Assembly (NCBI RefSeq): GCF_051401765.1
Contig: NC_135066.1
Span: forward strand, 19,013,001-19,077,000
DNA: 64,000 bases
Source of the DNA: Calliopsis andreniformis
Lineage: Eukaryota > Arthropoda > Insecta > Hymenoptera > Andrenidae
Direction: 5' to 3'
The notes under the pieces were generated by a model that made no database searches, was not told the origin of the DNA, and saw nothing but the letters and a program-made list of their open reading frames with translations. Within the stretch, counting starts at the first letter, position 1, and every line of letters starts with the position of its first letter. Below are positions 12,029 to 24,217 of this stretch, in pieces. A program made the translations under genes and the position numbers.

Positions 12029-12553
12029 TAGTTTTCATAAAAATATTTGACACGTATTTTTTTAGCTGTCAGTGTGCATGGTGAAGGAATGAAATCTCCC
12101 AAGGGATGAAAGCTTCCAAAGTTAAGGGTATGAAACATATTTTGTTGAATATCTTGGAAACTATTAGCGACAGAAACTTGGTTCAAACAAAAATTAATAA
12201 AATAAAAGTAAATTAATAAAACAAACTAATCTTAGAATACAAAAATTAAAATTTCATTTGATCCACATTTTGTACTCGGGTATATACTTCTCTTACGCAA
12301 ATGTTCAAGAAAATAGATTAACATTTCACTAGGAACATCATCAAAAAAGTACTATTTTTCAATAAATTTTTCTACGATCTGATTTTGTAGCCGATTCCCT
12401 TGTCAGAAAATACATCAAATTTCCGTTTGAACCTTCCTTCAACAAAATGTGTTTCACACCCTCAACTATGACGGCTGATTTTACCCCTTCAATATCCACC
12501 ATGACAGCTAAAAAAGACTGCGTATCAAACATCTTTATGAAAACTATTTATTA
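12029..12553. repeat. fold-back element with arms of about 130 bp
   Basis: The left arm (about 12029-12160) and right arm (about 12425-12553) are inverted copies: both carry GTTTTCATAAA, TTTTTTAGCTGTCA, a GTGAAGG-like block and GAAACAYATTTTGTTGAA. The interior is AT-rich without an open frame. Confidence 0.75.
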
Positions 12554-12559
12554 ACGAAG

Positions 12560-14425
12560 ATGGTTTCCTTGTTAGTGCAAATGGTATTTTAAAGTTAATA
12601 TTTTAATTTGTGCTTGTTACTTCTATACACAAAAGAAAAGAAAGTATTAAATAAATAAACCTATGAATTAGGTGTGAATTAAACAATGTGCAAATTTAGG
12701 AGAAATATTAGAATATCTGTCTTATTAAAATTATAATTTTACGCTTACTAATTCAATAGTTAATAAATATAATAATTTATATTTGGTAACGTGAATAAGG
12801 TTTTAATGGATAAAGTATAGAGAAATGAAAAGAAAATACATTCTTAATAGTTTGGTTCTAGAATTTACTATTTTCACAAATTTGGAATCATTTCGAAATT
12901 TACATAGAATCACGGAGAACTTATTTTGATAAAGTATAGTGACTTCCATTAATGCTGGCATTTGAGTATTAGTGGGGACTAGGCCTACGTAATGTTTTGA
13001 AGAACTTATATATAGTTACATTCGACGTTTTGTTTAAGAATGCAGCATTTCACATGCACTAACCTAAATCAAGAACGTGTAAATGTCAGTATTGTTATTT
13101 AATGCTAGGTGTAAACGGGTAAGTTAGAGCGATTAAACTAGCGACTAGAATGCGTTTTTTATCGCATTGTGTGGAGAATGACGCTGACGACAAACCCCCG
13201 ACGATTTTATTTGTATATAAGTCTTGTGTATTTGTTGAGATGAATTCTTAAAGAAAACAATGTTACATCTTGACTTTGCTAGATAGAAAGCAAAAGAAAC
13301 CACGTATAAGTAAGAATAAAGAAGCACATATTTTAGCAAAGAAGAATTCGAATGTAATTGTATATTACTCTCAACGTCCTTTTATCCATCTTTTAATTCC
13401 GATTACTCTAGGAATCGTAATTAATGCCTAATGACGGTGTATCTTCCTGTTCCAAATTACGAAATTCGTTGTATTTTATAGTGTTAGTATTATTCGAGGG
13501 GCCCTAATCTGATGGCTAAGGGTTGTAGTTTATTAAAAATCGTGATTGAACTTTATTTTGAGCCACGCAGAATTATAAACTTATTTCACAAAAATACTAC
13601 CTTTAATTTTAAAAATTCATTGGTTAAAAAACTGTACATAGGAGTTCCTCTAGCGGCCGACGACACCTAAAATCAGACATTAGTTATATCTTTAAACAAT
13701 GAAACACGATAAAAGAAGCAAACTGCAAAAGTGATTGATGATACAAGTGAATTTAAAAGGTGAAGTCTTTCACTTAGGCACCACTGTCACAAATTGTTTA
13801 AAAGTGGAGCTATATAGACATATTTGTCTCGACCGCGAAATCCATATTGGTTACGTGACCTACCGAAAAAGAACCCTCGGTAACAACTTCCACTGCGTCA
13901 ATAGTAGACACATAAAAAACGATTTATGATTCTTTTCGCATTATTACAGTCAAATTCGACCAGGTAAACACGACCCGTATAGGTGTTCGAATTGCAGGCC
14001 CGATATGGAGTTGTGACATCAAAGAGAAGGAGATACGGGAAGACAGCGAGTGCCACATAGCAGCTAATTAGTATTCTGCGCTTTCGCGAAGATACACCTG
14101 ATTGTTTTTCGGCAGTCAGCGAACAGACATTCAAGGTAGCATCTCGCTAAAAGCAGTTGGATTTTCCAATCGCTAAACAACTTAGGAGCGCTGTTCTGTC
14201 GCTGAATTTTTCAGTTTCTCTCGCAACCTGATGTATACAATTTGTTTGAATTACACGCGCTCTATATGCGACAGTCGAAGCAGCTCGCACTTTTGGAATC
14301 GGTGATCCCACCTTGACTCCTTGAGATTGTTATTCGTCTTTGGAGTAATCAGAGACCATTTCTTGGTTGACCACTGGTTAGCGGTGCACTCATCAGACAT
14401 TGTCAAATTGAGGTGGTTATACAAG
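12560..14425. other. no gene recognised
   Basis: This stretch is AT-rich with a moderately GC-rich part at 13740-14400. An open frame at 13735-13929 has no recognisable domain. I see no terminal repeats. Confidence 0.4.
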
Positions 14426-14429
14426 GTGA

Positions 14430-14830
14430 ATGAAATAATTTGATCACGTCAAATATCTTGCTTACATTTTGTAAGAGGAAGAAATGACAGAGGAAAAATA
14501 TACTTGATTTGGAGGGACAAATAATATGGTACGCAAAAGATTTGTCTCAAGGTTACACTCTTTTAGATTTCGGGGTTATCGCAATTTTTTAAATGGAACG
14601 ACATATTATTATCATCGTTGCATGATAGTCCAAGTTAAGACCAATCCAATGACCTAGAATACTGTAACCTTCACGTGACTTTGAACGCGAAAAACTCAAA
14701 GACGTTTTGGCGAATAATTTAATAAATACGTGATACACGTCCATCGTGCACAGCTCCCAAATTGACAGAATAAACAGTTACTATGTGTAACGGCCCCTCC
14801 TACGCCTGAACTATTGCTCTAAGGTGATCC
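14430..14830. repeat. partial copy of the TACAGGGTG family
   Basis: The segment TTTTTTAAATGGAACGACA, then AAGTTAAGACCAATCCAATGA and a CCTTCACGTGACTTTGAA block parallel the interior of the neighbouring element at 14849-15292 in the same order and orientation. Its own termini are not clear. Confidence 0.5.
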
Positions 14831-14848
14831 ACCATTTCCTATGCCATA

Positions 14849-15292
14849 TACAGGGTGTCCCACGTAACACTTTTCACGATTTCTCAAGTACTTGCAATAA
14901 TCTGACAAAAAAATATTTTAGACAAAAGTTAATCCGTTTTCAATTGGCTATACATTGCAATAAAAAAAAGTTGGAAAATTTTTTGTTTTATTATTATTGT
15001 CGGGGGTATCTTCATTTTTTTAAATGGCACTTTGTATTTTTGACTTAACAGTATTGTGACCTGTACCAAGACGAATTCAACGACCTAGTTATCATGACCT
15101 TCGGATGACCTTGAAGGCAAAGAAATGAAAATGACTTTCTGAGTTGAGTACGCTACCGCGGCCGCTCGTGCTTTTCGTTAATAACTCGTTAACAAAGTCT
15201 CATCTAACATTTTCGCTAACGAAACAGTTATTTCAAATCACTCCCGGAATTACCCCTTTCAAGAAACTACAATATTTTTGTTACACCCTGTA
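14849..15292. mobile_element. MITE of the TACAGGGTG family, complete, TA-flanked
   Basis: The element starts TACAGGGTGTCCCACG and ends TTGTTACACCCTGTA, with TA on each outer side, as expected for a Tc1/mariner/IS630-type insertion. It is 444 bp long. The right half carries the block AATAACTCGTTAACAAAG followed by CATTTTCGCTAA, shared with other family members at 29.8, 30.9, 53.5 and 61.5 kb. There is no coding capacity of its own. Confidence 0.85.
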
Positions 15293-15297
15293 TAATC

Positions 15298-16630
15298 TTA
15301 TAGTTCACAATTGTTAATTTTGCCACATCATATTAGAAGTATTAGAAAGAAAGAAAAATTCCTCGAATTGGGCCTATTAGGTCAATACACCTTGTTAGGA
15401 TTTCTGGATTGGTGTACGCACACCACTGTGCTGGGCCTTACGTTCAAGGTAGATGTTGCCGCGTACCAGAATAGTGGTAGGCCCATGCTCCTATGTATGA
15501 CTTTACAGAGTCAAACCGATGTCAAATCTTTAACAATTTTTCTGTCTAAATGATTCGTTAGCGGCATATGATTCCTTTTAAACATATTCTCTATTATGAT
15601 TTGAATACGATTATATGATAAAAAAATTAACATTAATTTTCAATGTTATAAACAATTTTACAAATGGGTTTTTTACAAATGTCCACCGATCCAGAGGTGT
15701 AGATTCACCCCCTAAAGCCATGGCCATTAATATTTTTACACCCTCTACATTGGTCTAATTTGTAAGTATGAATTTCATATTAAATCAAATAGAGGATGCA
15801 TTAAACATTTGTAACAAATCACAAAACGAACTTATGCATTGTTCATTGAAACAATTAATTCTACTTGATCTGTGTTACTATACAAGTTACTATAAGTCAC
15901 TAAAGTTTAAAATCCTGTTTATCAATATCCTGTATATTTTATGTTAAGGATGTGGAATGCGAATTCAGAAATACACAGCATTCTTTACTAAAAATGTTAC
16001 AAAACTCCTGTGGATGTTATCGTCATAATATTTGGACAATTTCTGGTCTAACGATAATTGTACCTACATCCGAAGGAATTTCTATCCCGGCTGGATATCG
16101 AAAATTTCGGCGTCCCGTCTTCCTTGGTTACATGAAAAGTCACGTTTAAGAAAGTTTCTATGACATATGAAAAAGGAGTCCTCGATGTATGTACGCATAG
16201 AAACATTGACAGTAGAGTAATAACACACGAATCGAACTTTCTTGCTGTGCATATCGAAATCCAATGTCCATTCACGAAACAGACAGTGTATCGATGTACA
16301 TATAATGGATTTAAAAGAGGCTCTCAGTAAAGAGCATCAAAAGCAAATTTCATTCTATCGCATTGTACGTAAGAGCGGTTTCTTTATATTTTCGTCACTG
16401 TGGCTTACGTCTAATACATAGTATTTAAATTTATTTATATACTTTAAACATAGTATTCACATATAGTATTAAAACTTATTTATTTAGTGTGGAACTATCA
16501 TGAAGAAAACTTATCTTACAGGTAACAAGCCTACGATATCAATTTTTGTCTAAACGATTACTATGGGATAAAAGGGAAGACTGAACAAAACGGGATAGGT
16601 AAAGTTTAATGGTACGTTTTCAGGTGACAC
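15298..16630. other. no gene recognised
   Basis: Short open frames at 15311-15553 and 15952-16149 show no domain I know, and the mid-part is AT-rich. I see no repeat ends. Confidence 0.4.
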
Positions 16631-16634
16631 TAAA

Positions 16635-16805
16635 CCTAGGCGCACAGATACCGACAATCAGCGGCTGACAATTTTGTCAACCTAAAGTCTAAATACTGTA
16701 ATCTTCTATTACCGACTTATCAGAATTTTATATATTATCTCCTTATCCATTCAATAGAAGAAGTAAACGACCTTTAGACCAACAAAATTGTCGGTAGGTT
16801 AGCAC
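16635..16805. repeat. hairpin MITE of the ACAAAATTGTCGGT family
   Basis: The block starts with ACCGACAATCAGCGGCTGAC followed by AATTTTGTC and ends ACAAAATTGTCGGTAGGT, giving inverted ends. The same motifs recur at 48379-48535 and about 56128-56235. The upstream AACGGGATAGGTA string is also shared with about 47780. Confidence 0.55.
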
Positions 16806-16809
16806 CTAC

Positions 16810-17312
16810 GTTAAGTACGTTCCTTTTTTACAACTGTACATCCACGTTTATCCAAATTTGAAATGCTTTTCACTGATTGTCCTGCATGTACATCGAATGA
16901 TCATGTGTACCCATCGACAGAGAATAATTTATAAACCTTTAAACTATACTTGTGACTTTTCGATGGATTATATTGTTCGAAGATAATATGGCTGCGGAAA
17001 GGTATCATCGATTCATACACAATGATGGTCTCATCAGGAGAATACAATGCACGAGAATTTGAAATTATCAAATCGATCAGGGGTTGAATTTTATAAAGGC
17101 GACCAGTATGTTGTTCAGTGTTATCCGCAAAATGCCAAAATTGTAATAAAATGCAAAGCCTGTTGTAACTCATATTTATATTATATATTAGTAATAGAGG
17201 TAGAAATATAGAGGATCTTGTTCCCAGTAAAATTCTAAACTTGGATACACAATAATTCCATTAAATAACAGAACCTCAAAAAACTTTTTCAATTCTGCAA
17301 TATTAGTATCGG
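16810..17312 (-). pseudogene. piggyBac-like transposase fragment
   Basis: Read on the minus strand, the piece begins with FFEVLLFNGIIVYPSLEFYW, continues with an RLCILLQFWHFADN block, then RLYKIQPLIDLI, ESMIPFRS and KSHKYSLKVYKL, and ends with DGYT. This is the order of the central part of piggyBac transposases (DDE_Tnp_1_7). After DGYT there is a TGA at 16901-16903 where tryptophan is usual, and the frame resumes with SFDVHAGQS. The first catalytic aspartate, normally in VDESMIPFRG, is a tyrosine here (VYESM). Both ends are missing. It is an inactive fragment. Confidence 0.8.
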
Positions 17313-17314
17313 GA

Positions 17315-18740
17315 GCCTTGCCGGAGTCCAGATCGCGATCTGAATCATATGATTTGATAATGTCCGATATATGAAGATGGTATGGAGTACATGCTATCTC
17401 AGAATGAAGAGCTTTATTCCTCCTATTCGATGGATGACTTTCTTGCTAAACCGCTCATTGTACCATTATCAATAACGTACAAATTTCTCAAGAAACACTC
17501 AGTGGAATTTTGAATCCAGACATACACACCTGCCTACATATTTATACGTACATATTCCTTGTGACCGTGTATTGTGAAATTTTTGTGTTTTTTTTTTTTG
17601 TATTGTGTGTATTCTTTTTAAATTTTTTATTTTGTATGTACATTGCTGATAATCCCGTCAGAAATTCAGTAGCGTAAATAAGAAAGAAAAAGATTAGTAT
17701 CCCTCCATCTTTTCATTCTACCTTTTACACTTTCCCGGGACTATATAAATTGTTGGGCATACACATTAGTCTGTTCTATCATTCGCTTCAAAATATTTTC
17801 ATCCACAATTCGAAAATAAATGAATAAAATTGATATCTTTCCTTTATTGATAATTCTTTCAAGTGATTGAATCCCAAATTTTCCAGTTGCTTATAACGCC
17901 TGAACGGTGAACGTGTTAAATTATTATGTAAAGTAATTTATTTTAAAAAGTTATGTAGCAATATATTTAGCAATATAGTAAATTTTGCTATATTTAACGA
18001 TAATCAAACATTTATTCAATATCACAAAAAGACGTAAAATCCCCCCTCTCTACTACCCAAAATACCTTAAACAGGTGAAAAAAGAACGCCAACTATGTGC
18101 GGCCTCTATAAAAATCAGCCTTACAAGAATCAATCCTCAACAAAAAATCAATCACTTACAAAAAGCAATTTAAGATATTACAGCAAACAAATCCAATGAA
18201 ATAATTGGGAACAATCAAGTTCAATAATTTAACCTTTCACTAAAACTTTGCCAATATTAGAGTCTCAACAAATATTACCTTTAAAAAGATTTAACGTACT
18301 ACCTGCATATGCTCCACGAAACTTATATTTGACCCTACAGTGTACACCTTCATTTTTATCGTAAGAAATCAACTTACAAAAATCATTCCGCATGCTACAG
18401 TTAGTAGCTTACTTCAATAAAAAATATTTGGTGGCCTCTTTTGTAAAGGAATTCAGTAATAATACGTAATGTATATTGATTGTTGTGTGTAGCTGATGGC
18501 CTTATCTAGCTACTCGGAAGAGATTTTCACGTATGTCGGCTGATGGTTGGTAGGGTTTCTCCTGAGTCCATGGCCACCATCACTCTCGACCAATTAAAAC
18601 CACGTAGACTGAAACGACAACGTCAGATCGAAGGTTCTAATTTGAATTTAAATTAGATTCTAAAAACTTGTAAAAAACTTAAGTTTATTTAAAAGAAACA
18701 AAAATTTAGTTTATTTGATTTCATTATTAACTAATTTAGT
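17315..18740. other. no gene recognised
   Basis: The stretch is AT-rich. The open frame at 17985-18173 and the GC-richer block at 18480-18620 (probably the 3' untranslated region of the LINE tail that follows on the minus strand) have no recognisable domain. Confidence 0.35.
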
Positions 18741-18747
18741 CTTAATT

Positions 18748-19071
18748 TCATGTGTTATTTTCTTTACGTTCTCTTTGTTCTATTGCATGTGTAATATATT
18801 TCACTAAGTATTCGAATATATCCTTTAGAACCAACTTCTTTAGATTGCAGGGTCAGTTTATATGTTTGATTCTCAATATTTGTCCTGGATTCTTTCTTTC
18901 GTCTTTTAATTTCAGACATTTTAATAAAATATGCAGTATGGTATTTTTTTGTCTGCACTTACACAAATTTGCTATAGTTATATTTAGTTCACATTGTTTA
19001 CTTCTACACATAGGCAGGACGCGAGTACCCCACTCATGTATAGCGCAATCTACGATTTTAGTTACCGCCAC
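18748..19071 (-). pseudogene. 3' end of a LINE ORF2 (C-terminal domain)
   Basis: On the minus strand this reads CKCRQKNTILHILLKC followed by LKLKDERK, the cysteine/histidine segment found at the C-terminus of many insect LINE ORF2 proteins (pattern CxC...HILLxC...DER). After a frame change the chain ends with KDIFEYLVKYITHAIEQRER and a stop at about 18748. The 5' part is missing, so this is a typical 5'-truncated insertion, ending against the 5' region of the next LINE. It differs from the neighbouring plus-strand LINE and belongs to another family. Confidence 0.6.
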
Positions 19072-19410
19072 GACCGCTAGATGGCCAATGCGTAATTCGC
19101 GGTCTCGTGGCAGGATTTGCGACCACCTGTGGTGATAAGTGGCTGCGACAGATGGAGAAACAAGCTCATTTCAGAATATACTTCTGACTGAGGAAGATCG
19201 TGAGATCGGTTTGATGCACTGGGTTGGCCACGTGTTCGCGTCTCAGTGTGTTTGTCGGTTATTACAAGTGTAATTTGTTTGTTTTTAAACTGAATTTCAG
19301 TTTAGTGTGTAAACTGTGAATACTTCGAGTGTCCCGACCGCCTTTTGGGCGAGATTTCACTCGTCGCTGGTGATAAATACTGCCTGAACCCCACCTAACC
19401 TCAACATAAC

Positions 19411-20730
19411 TTGGATCCCCCGAAGCCTGGGTCGCTTGGACCATGGGGTCCAGATGAAAGAAAGTCAAGGAAGGATGGTGACCCTTACCCAATCATAAAA
19501 CCCAGGGATAAAAGGTCACTTTCGTTATCAAACTCACTAGATACGATAAAACTCAACACAGGTATGGATTCATTCAATATTCCTATAGCCAACAGATTTG
19601 GCATTTTTTCTGATTGTTTCAACTCTGATGATTCCCCGCTTGACATACCGGTCTCAAATCCATCTGTTGCACCCTCCACAAGTTGCTCTCAAGTAAACAA
19701 TTCAAATGCTGATAAACAAAGCCTACCCGCTGAAAAGCCTCCGCCCATTTATGTGCACGGAAATATCAATTTCATAAAATTCATTGACGTTCTTGAAAAA
19801 AAATACGGCAAACACTTCACGGCCAAAAACTGTAACTCTAAATTAAGGATAAATTTCCAAAATGCTCAAGATTTCAACTCGTTCAAAAAGACATGTACAG
19901 ATGAAAACGTTGAATTTCATACTTATTCCCTGGGCTCAGAGAAAGTTCTCACAGCGGTAATCAAGGGACTTTCAAAATTCCCAACAGCTAGAATTCTCAA
20001 TTCTATAAAAGAAGCTGGTTTGGAACCGTTGCAATGCACAGAACTCCCCCTAAACACCAAATATCCAATTTATAAAGTTACGTTCAAGACAGGTACTACG
20101 TTGGTGCAAGTTAATAAAATCAGATTCCTAGAAAACCTAAGAGTTTACTGGGAAAAGTATGATTCACGTAAAGCATTCATCCAATGCTTCAGATGTCAGG
20201 CCCACGGCCACATTTCAGCTAATTGTAATAAACAATTCAAATGTGTTAAATGTGCTGGTGCACACGACACCAGAACTTGCACTAAACCAAAGGACACTCC
20301 CGCCACTTGTGCAAATTGCAGGGGTCCCCACCCAGCAAACTACAGTAAATGCCCTGCGTTAACTGCATTTCTAGCAAAAAGGAACAGAGACACGCCTTTC
20401 CAAAAAAATAACCTGCCTCCATCCGCACCTCAACAGATCTTCCCTACTCACAAGTACACTGAATCCAACATTAGAAACGCACAAACCTATGCTCAAGCTG
20501 CAACTGCTAATTTACCCTCCACCACCAGAAATCACAATCTCCAACAACCACAAGGAAATCCTAATGATATGTTAGGAAATATTCACAATATAAACTCGTC
20601 CACCGACCTCAATATGTTCCTAACTATCCTGGAATTGATCCAAACCCATTACCTAAAATGTACCAACAATCTGGAGAGAGTAAAAGCCACAATACTAATC
20701 ATACAACAGCTTGACATTCAATATAAATAA
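19411..20730 (+). CDS. LINE ORF1, gag-like nucleic-acid-binding protein
   Basis: The open frame spans 439 codons from a TTG at 19411; the first in-frame ATG is at 19564, giving 388 residues. No ATG lies upstream before the stop at 19396-19398, so the true start is uncertain. Counting from 19411, a PPPIYVHGNINF motif (near residue 110) opens the pre-knuckle region found in Jockey gag proteins. Three zinc knuckles follow at residues 259-314 (CFRCQAHGHISANC, then CVKCAGAHDTRTC, then CANCRGPHPANYSKC). The product is expected to bind the element's RNA and escort it to target DNA. The stop TAA (20728-20730) lies inside the start of ORF2, suggesting coupled translation. Confidence 0.88.
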   Translation: MDPPKPGSLGPWGPDERKSRKDGDPYPIIKPRDKRSLSLSNSLDTIKLNTGMDSFNIPIANRFGIFSDCFNSDDSPLDIPVSNPSVAPSTSCSQVNNSNADKQSLPAEKPPPIYVHGNINFIKFIDVLEKKYGKHFTAKNCNSKLRINFQNAQDFNSFKKTCTDENVEFHTYSLGSEKVLTAVIKGLSKFPTARILNSIKEAGLEPLQCTELPLNTKYPIYKVTFKTGTTLVQVNKIRFLENLRVYWEKYDSRKAFIQCFRCQAHGHISANCNKQFKCVKCAGAHDTRTCTKPKDTPATCANCRGPHPANYSKCPALTAFLAKRNRDTPFQKNNLPPSAPQQIFPTHKYTESNIRNAQTYAQAATANLPSTTRNHNLQQPQGNPNDMLGNIHNINSSTDLNMFLTILELIQTHYLKCTNNLERVKATILIIQQLDIQYK

Positions 20731-23387
20731 ATTCCCTTCAAACTTCATCTTGTGGAATGCCACCAGCCTCAAACCAAAAATAGACGAATTCCAGCTCTTC
20801 TTAGAAACTAACAACATTGACGTTGCCCTCATCTCAGAAACTTGGCTACAAGCTCATGAACCATGTCGCATCAAAAACTATAACTTCTTCAGGGCTGACA
20901 GGCCCCCACCCTCTCCAGGACGAGGTGGAGTTGCAATCTGCATTCACAACTCTATACCTTATGAACAAGTTAATCAACCGATAACGCCAAACATAGAAAC
21001 TGTCTTTATCAAAGTCAAGTCAAACCCCACTCTTATAGTTGGAGCAGGATATTCTCCTCCAAGAATAAAGTTCACTCATGCTGACCTCGATGCCATCACC
21101 TCCCACACAAATGCCAAATATTTCCTAATTGGTGGAGACTTTAACGCCAAGCATCAGCTCTGGAACAATACCTCAAGCAACAGAAATGGATCCTGCCTCA
21201 AGAATCATGCGGAGAACAAAAATTACTACATCATCAATAGCAGCACGTACACTCACAAGCAACCAGGCAAAACCCCGTCTAACATTGACATCTACCTCAC
21301 AAATATCCCATACAGCTACAATTGCCGCACTATCGATGACCTCTCATCAAATCACCTTCCTGTATTCCTCGAAGTCTCCACTTCATCACAAAATTCATTT
21401 AGAAGACGCTATGAAGTCACTGATTGGAAACTTTACAAATCCATCTGCAACAATTACAGCCTCAACCCAGACATTCGGACCAATGAGGAAATTGAAAGTG
21501 AAATCTCAAGACTCCAGAACAGGATAAACTCTGCCTATAAAAAAGCCACAACCGCTACTTCCAACCTTCTGCATAAAGGTATTGAGGACAATCAATTATC
21601 TCAGCTCATCAAGGACAGAAACAGGGCCAGGAGAAAATACCAGAAAACAGGTAACCCCTATTACAAGCTAGTGAAAAACTTGCTCACCTCAAACATTCAA
21701 AAGTTAATTCTCAAAATTAAGAACAACTCCTGGCAAAACAAACTAGCTAATATACAAAAAAGTGATAACACCCTCTGGAAAGTTTACAAACTCACTGGAC
21801 TAAAATCACAATCCATTCCCATCCTGAAATCCAGCAGTAGCCAACTAATCTACTCTGACAAGGACAAAGCTGAACTACTTGCTCAACACTATAAACAGGT
21901 TCACGACAGAGCCCATAATCTACCATCCCCTCTTGACTCTGAAGTCTCCAATATTTACTCACACATAAAAAATCTCCAAATTGATCCGCACCCCCCTTTC
22001 TCTTACTCCATTGGATATACACAATATCATCAAAAAACTCCCGAACAACAAGGCCCCTGGTCCTGACAAAATCACTGCACAAAAACTAAAGAATACTCCT
22101 CGGAAACTGCAAGTACAAATCTTCTACATAATCAGAAAAGCATTCCAAAACTGCTACTTCCCCATTGCCTGGAAAACAGCAAAAGTAATTTCCATCAAGA
22201 AACCTAGCAAACCAAAACAAGATCCCAGCAGCTATCGTCCCATTAGTCTCCTAAATATCCTGGGTAAAGTTTTTGAAAAAATTATACTAAAACTACTCAA
22301 TCAGCTCATCAAGGAAAGGAGCATCCTTCCAAACCATCAATTTGGATTTAGGGAGCATCACTCCACCATTCAACAAATACTAAGAGTCTCTGAAGAAATT
22401 ACTCTTGAATTAAACAAAAACAGATCTGTGCAAATGCTCCTACTAGACATAGAAAAGGCCTTTGACTCTGTCTGGCATGCTGGATTAATTCACAAGCTCT
22501 ACCTCCTTAAATTTCCTCTGATCATCATCAAGCTCATCGCAAGTTATCTTTCTGACAGGCACTTCGTTACCTCAATCAACGGTACACAATCACAATCTCT
22601 TCCCATCACTGCGGGCGTCCCCCAAGGCTCGATACTTGGACCCGTATTATTTATCATATACATATACGATCTTCCGGTAGACAATAACACTCAACTCGCC
22701 ATCTACGCAGACGACACAGCTATTTATGCTTCTTCCTGGAAATTTTCCCAAGCCACCAAATACCTGCAACAGCACATAGATAAACTCATGCAATACTATC
22801 GAACCTGGAAAATAAAAATCAACGTCTCAAAAACAGAAGCCATCTGCTTTTCCAGAAAACGTCATAAACCTACTGTCAATGTAATTATTTCGGGAGAACC
22901 CATCATTTGGAAACCACAAGTTAAATACCTCGGAATCATCTTTGACAGCAAGCTCACTTGGGGACCTGCAATCACAAAAAGAGCCACACTTGCGTACCCC
23001 GCACTAAAAAGGCTTTACCCGTTAATTTGCTCAAGCAGCGCTCTTAACAAAAGGATCAAAATTGTTCTGTACTTAACATGCATCAGACCTATAATCACTT
23101 ACGGTCATCAAGCCTGGTGTATTGCTGCCACCACACACTTGCAAAAACCACAAACCATTCAAAACAAATTCCTCAGAATTATCCTAAATAAGGAGCCTGA
23201 CACGCCCATTGATAATCTTCATACCGATGCGGGTATTCCAAAAATCACCAGCTTCATCTTGGATTCTATCAAAAAATCCTGCTCTACTCAGCATGAAAAT
23301 CCCCTGTTCAACAGAATAGGAAAACTCAACATCCAAGAAATCCCACTTAAAATGGTGAAAAAAATACCCGCAATGCTAATTCAATAG
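20699..23387 (+). pseudogene. LINE ORF2, endonuclease-reverse transcriptase, one frame break
   Basis: The open frame starts after a stop at 20696-20698 and contains no ATG anywhere in its first segment (to 22066). Endonuclease motifs are ISETWL, GRGGVAI, GGDFNAKHQLW, NIDIYLT and SSNHLPVF. The frame changes by one base near a run of six Cs at about 21991. From there the reverse transcriptase runs to 23387 with KAPGPDKI, YRPISLLNILGKVFEKI, QFGFREHHS, LLDIEKAFDSVWH, AGVPQGSILGPVLF and the catalytic AIYADDTAIY. A thumb-like region with KYLGIIFD follows. The protein nicks the target and primes reverse transcription there. The C-run shift may be a mutation or an assembly error. Confidence 0.88.
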
Positions 23388-23639
23388 CTGATACACGTTA
23401 TATTTCTTACATGATCTACAGGGTTTTTTGAAAGCTTTCCCTGTTCTACCACACTCCCCAAATTAAATCCCAACTTAGCACGTATCTTAATGGCACCTTT
23501 ACACAACACATGGTAAATACAGGTTAAATGGATATTCTTCCACAGGCACTGTACTACACACCCTTCAGAGTACGTAAGGCTTGAAAATCGAACAGGCGAT
23601 GTTCTGACAGTTGAAATTTAGAAGTAAGTTTGTGATGAA

Positions 23640-24217
23640 AACATATAAAAAATTGAAGAATTGTTTATTGGGGAAAAGCAGAAATTGAAAGTCCCCAAGG
23701 TCTCCTCGGTTAAATGAGTGGTTAACAAGCGATCTTCAGTCAGAGATGGCTCATAAAACAAAACAAATATAAGGACAAGAAGAATGAGGGATAAGTCCCG
23801 GAATGCGTCACAAGGTGGCCATGCTCGCTTGACTTGTCAATTTATTAGTGTAGCATTTTATTAGTTAATGTTTTCTTAGTATCCTCCTTTATCTTTAAGT
23901 TAAGTAAGTAATGTCTACTTTTTTATTTTTTATTTCATTATAGGTACATATACTTTACTTCTTTTTGGATCATTACTATTGTATTTTGTATCATACTATC
24001 GTAGTTTCTTTTTCACTCATCTGTATAATATCTATTTTTTATTTTATTATACATAATTTTTATTTAATTGTTTCATCCTATTAGTATGATAGTTACTGTT
24101 GTACTATTATAGTATTTTCTTTTATTTATTATTTCTTTCTTTGTATCTATTCGTAATCTTGGTAATAACTATTTATTGATATTTTTTTTGTAAATATTTC
24201 TATTACTTACTATCACG
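23640..24217. other. 3' flank of the LINE, then T-rich leader before the hAT remnant
   Basis: No coding sequence is visible. From about 23870 to 24210 the plus strand is strongly T-rich. This could be the 5' part of the hAT element. I could not find hAT-type terminal repeats. Confidence 0.4.

Larger units (their letters stand above)
19140..23640 (+). mobile_element. nearly complete Jockey-type LINE
   Basis: A GC-rich leader (about 19140-19410) is followed by ORF1 with three zinc knuckles and by ORF2 with endonuclease and reverse transcriptase, overlapping by about 20-30 bp. This is the classical two-ORF layout of Jockey-clade non-LTR elements. A 3' untranslated region follows 23387. The exact 3' end is unclear; an A-rich stretch near 23757-23780 is one candidate. 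It is far better preserved than the relative at 4.2-7.1 kb: only one frame break was found in 4 kb of coding sequence. Confidence 0.85.
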
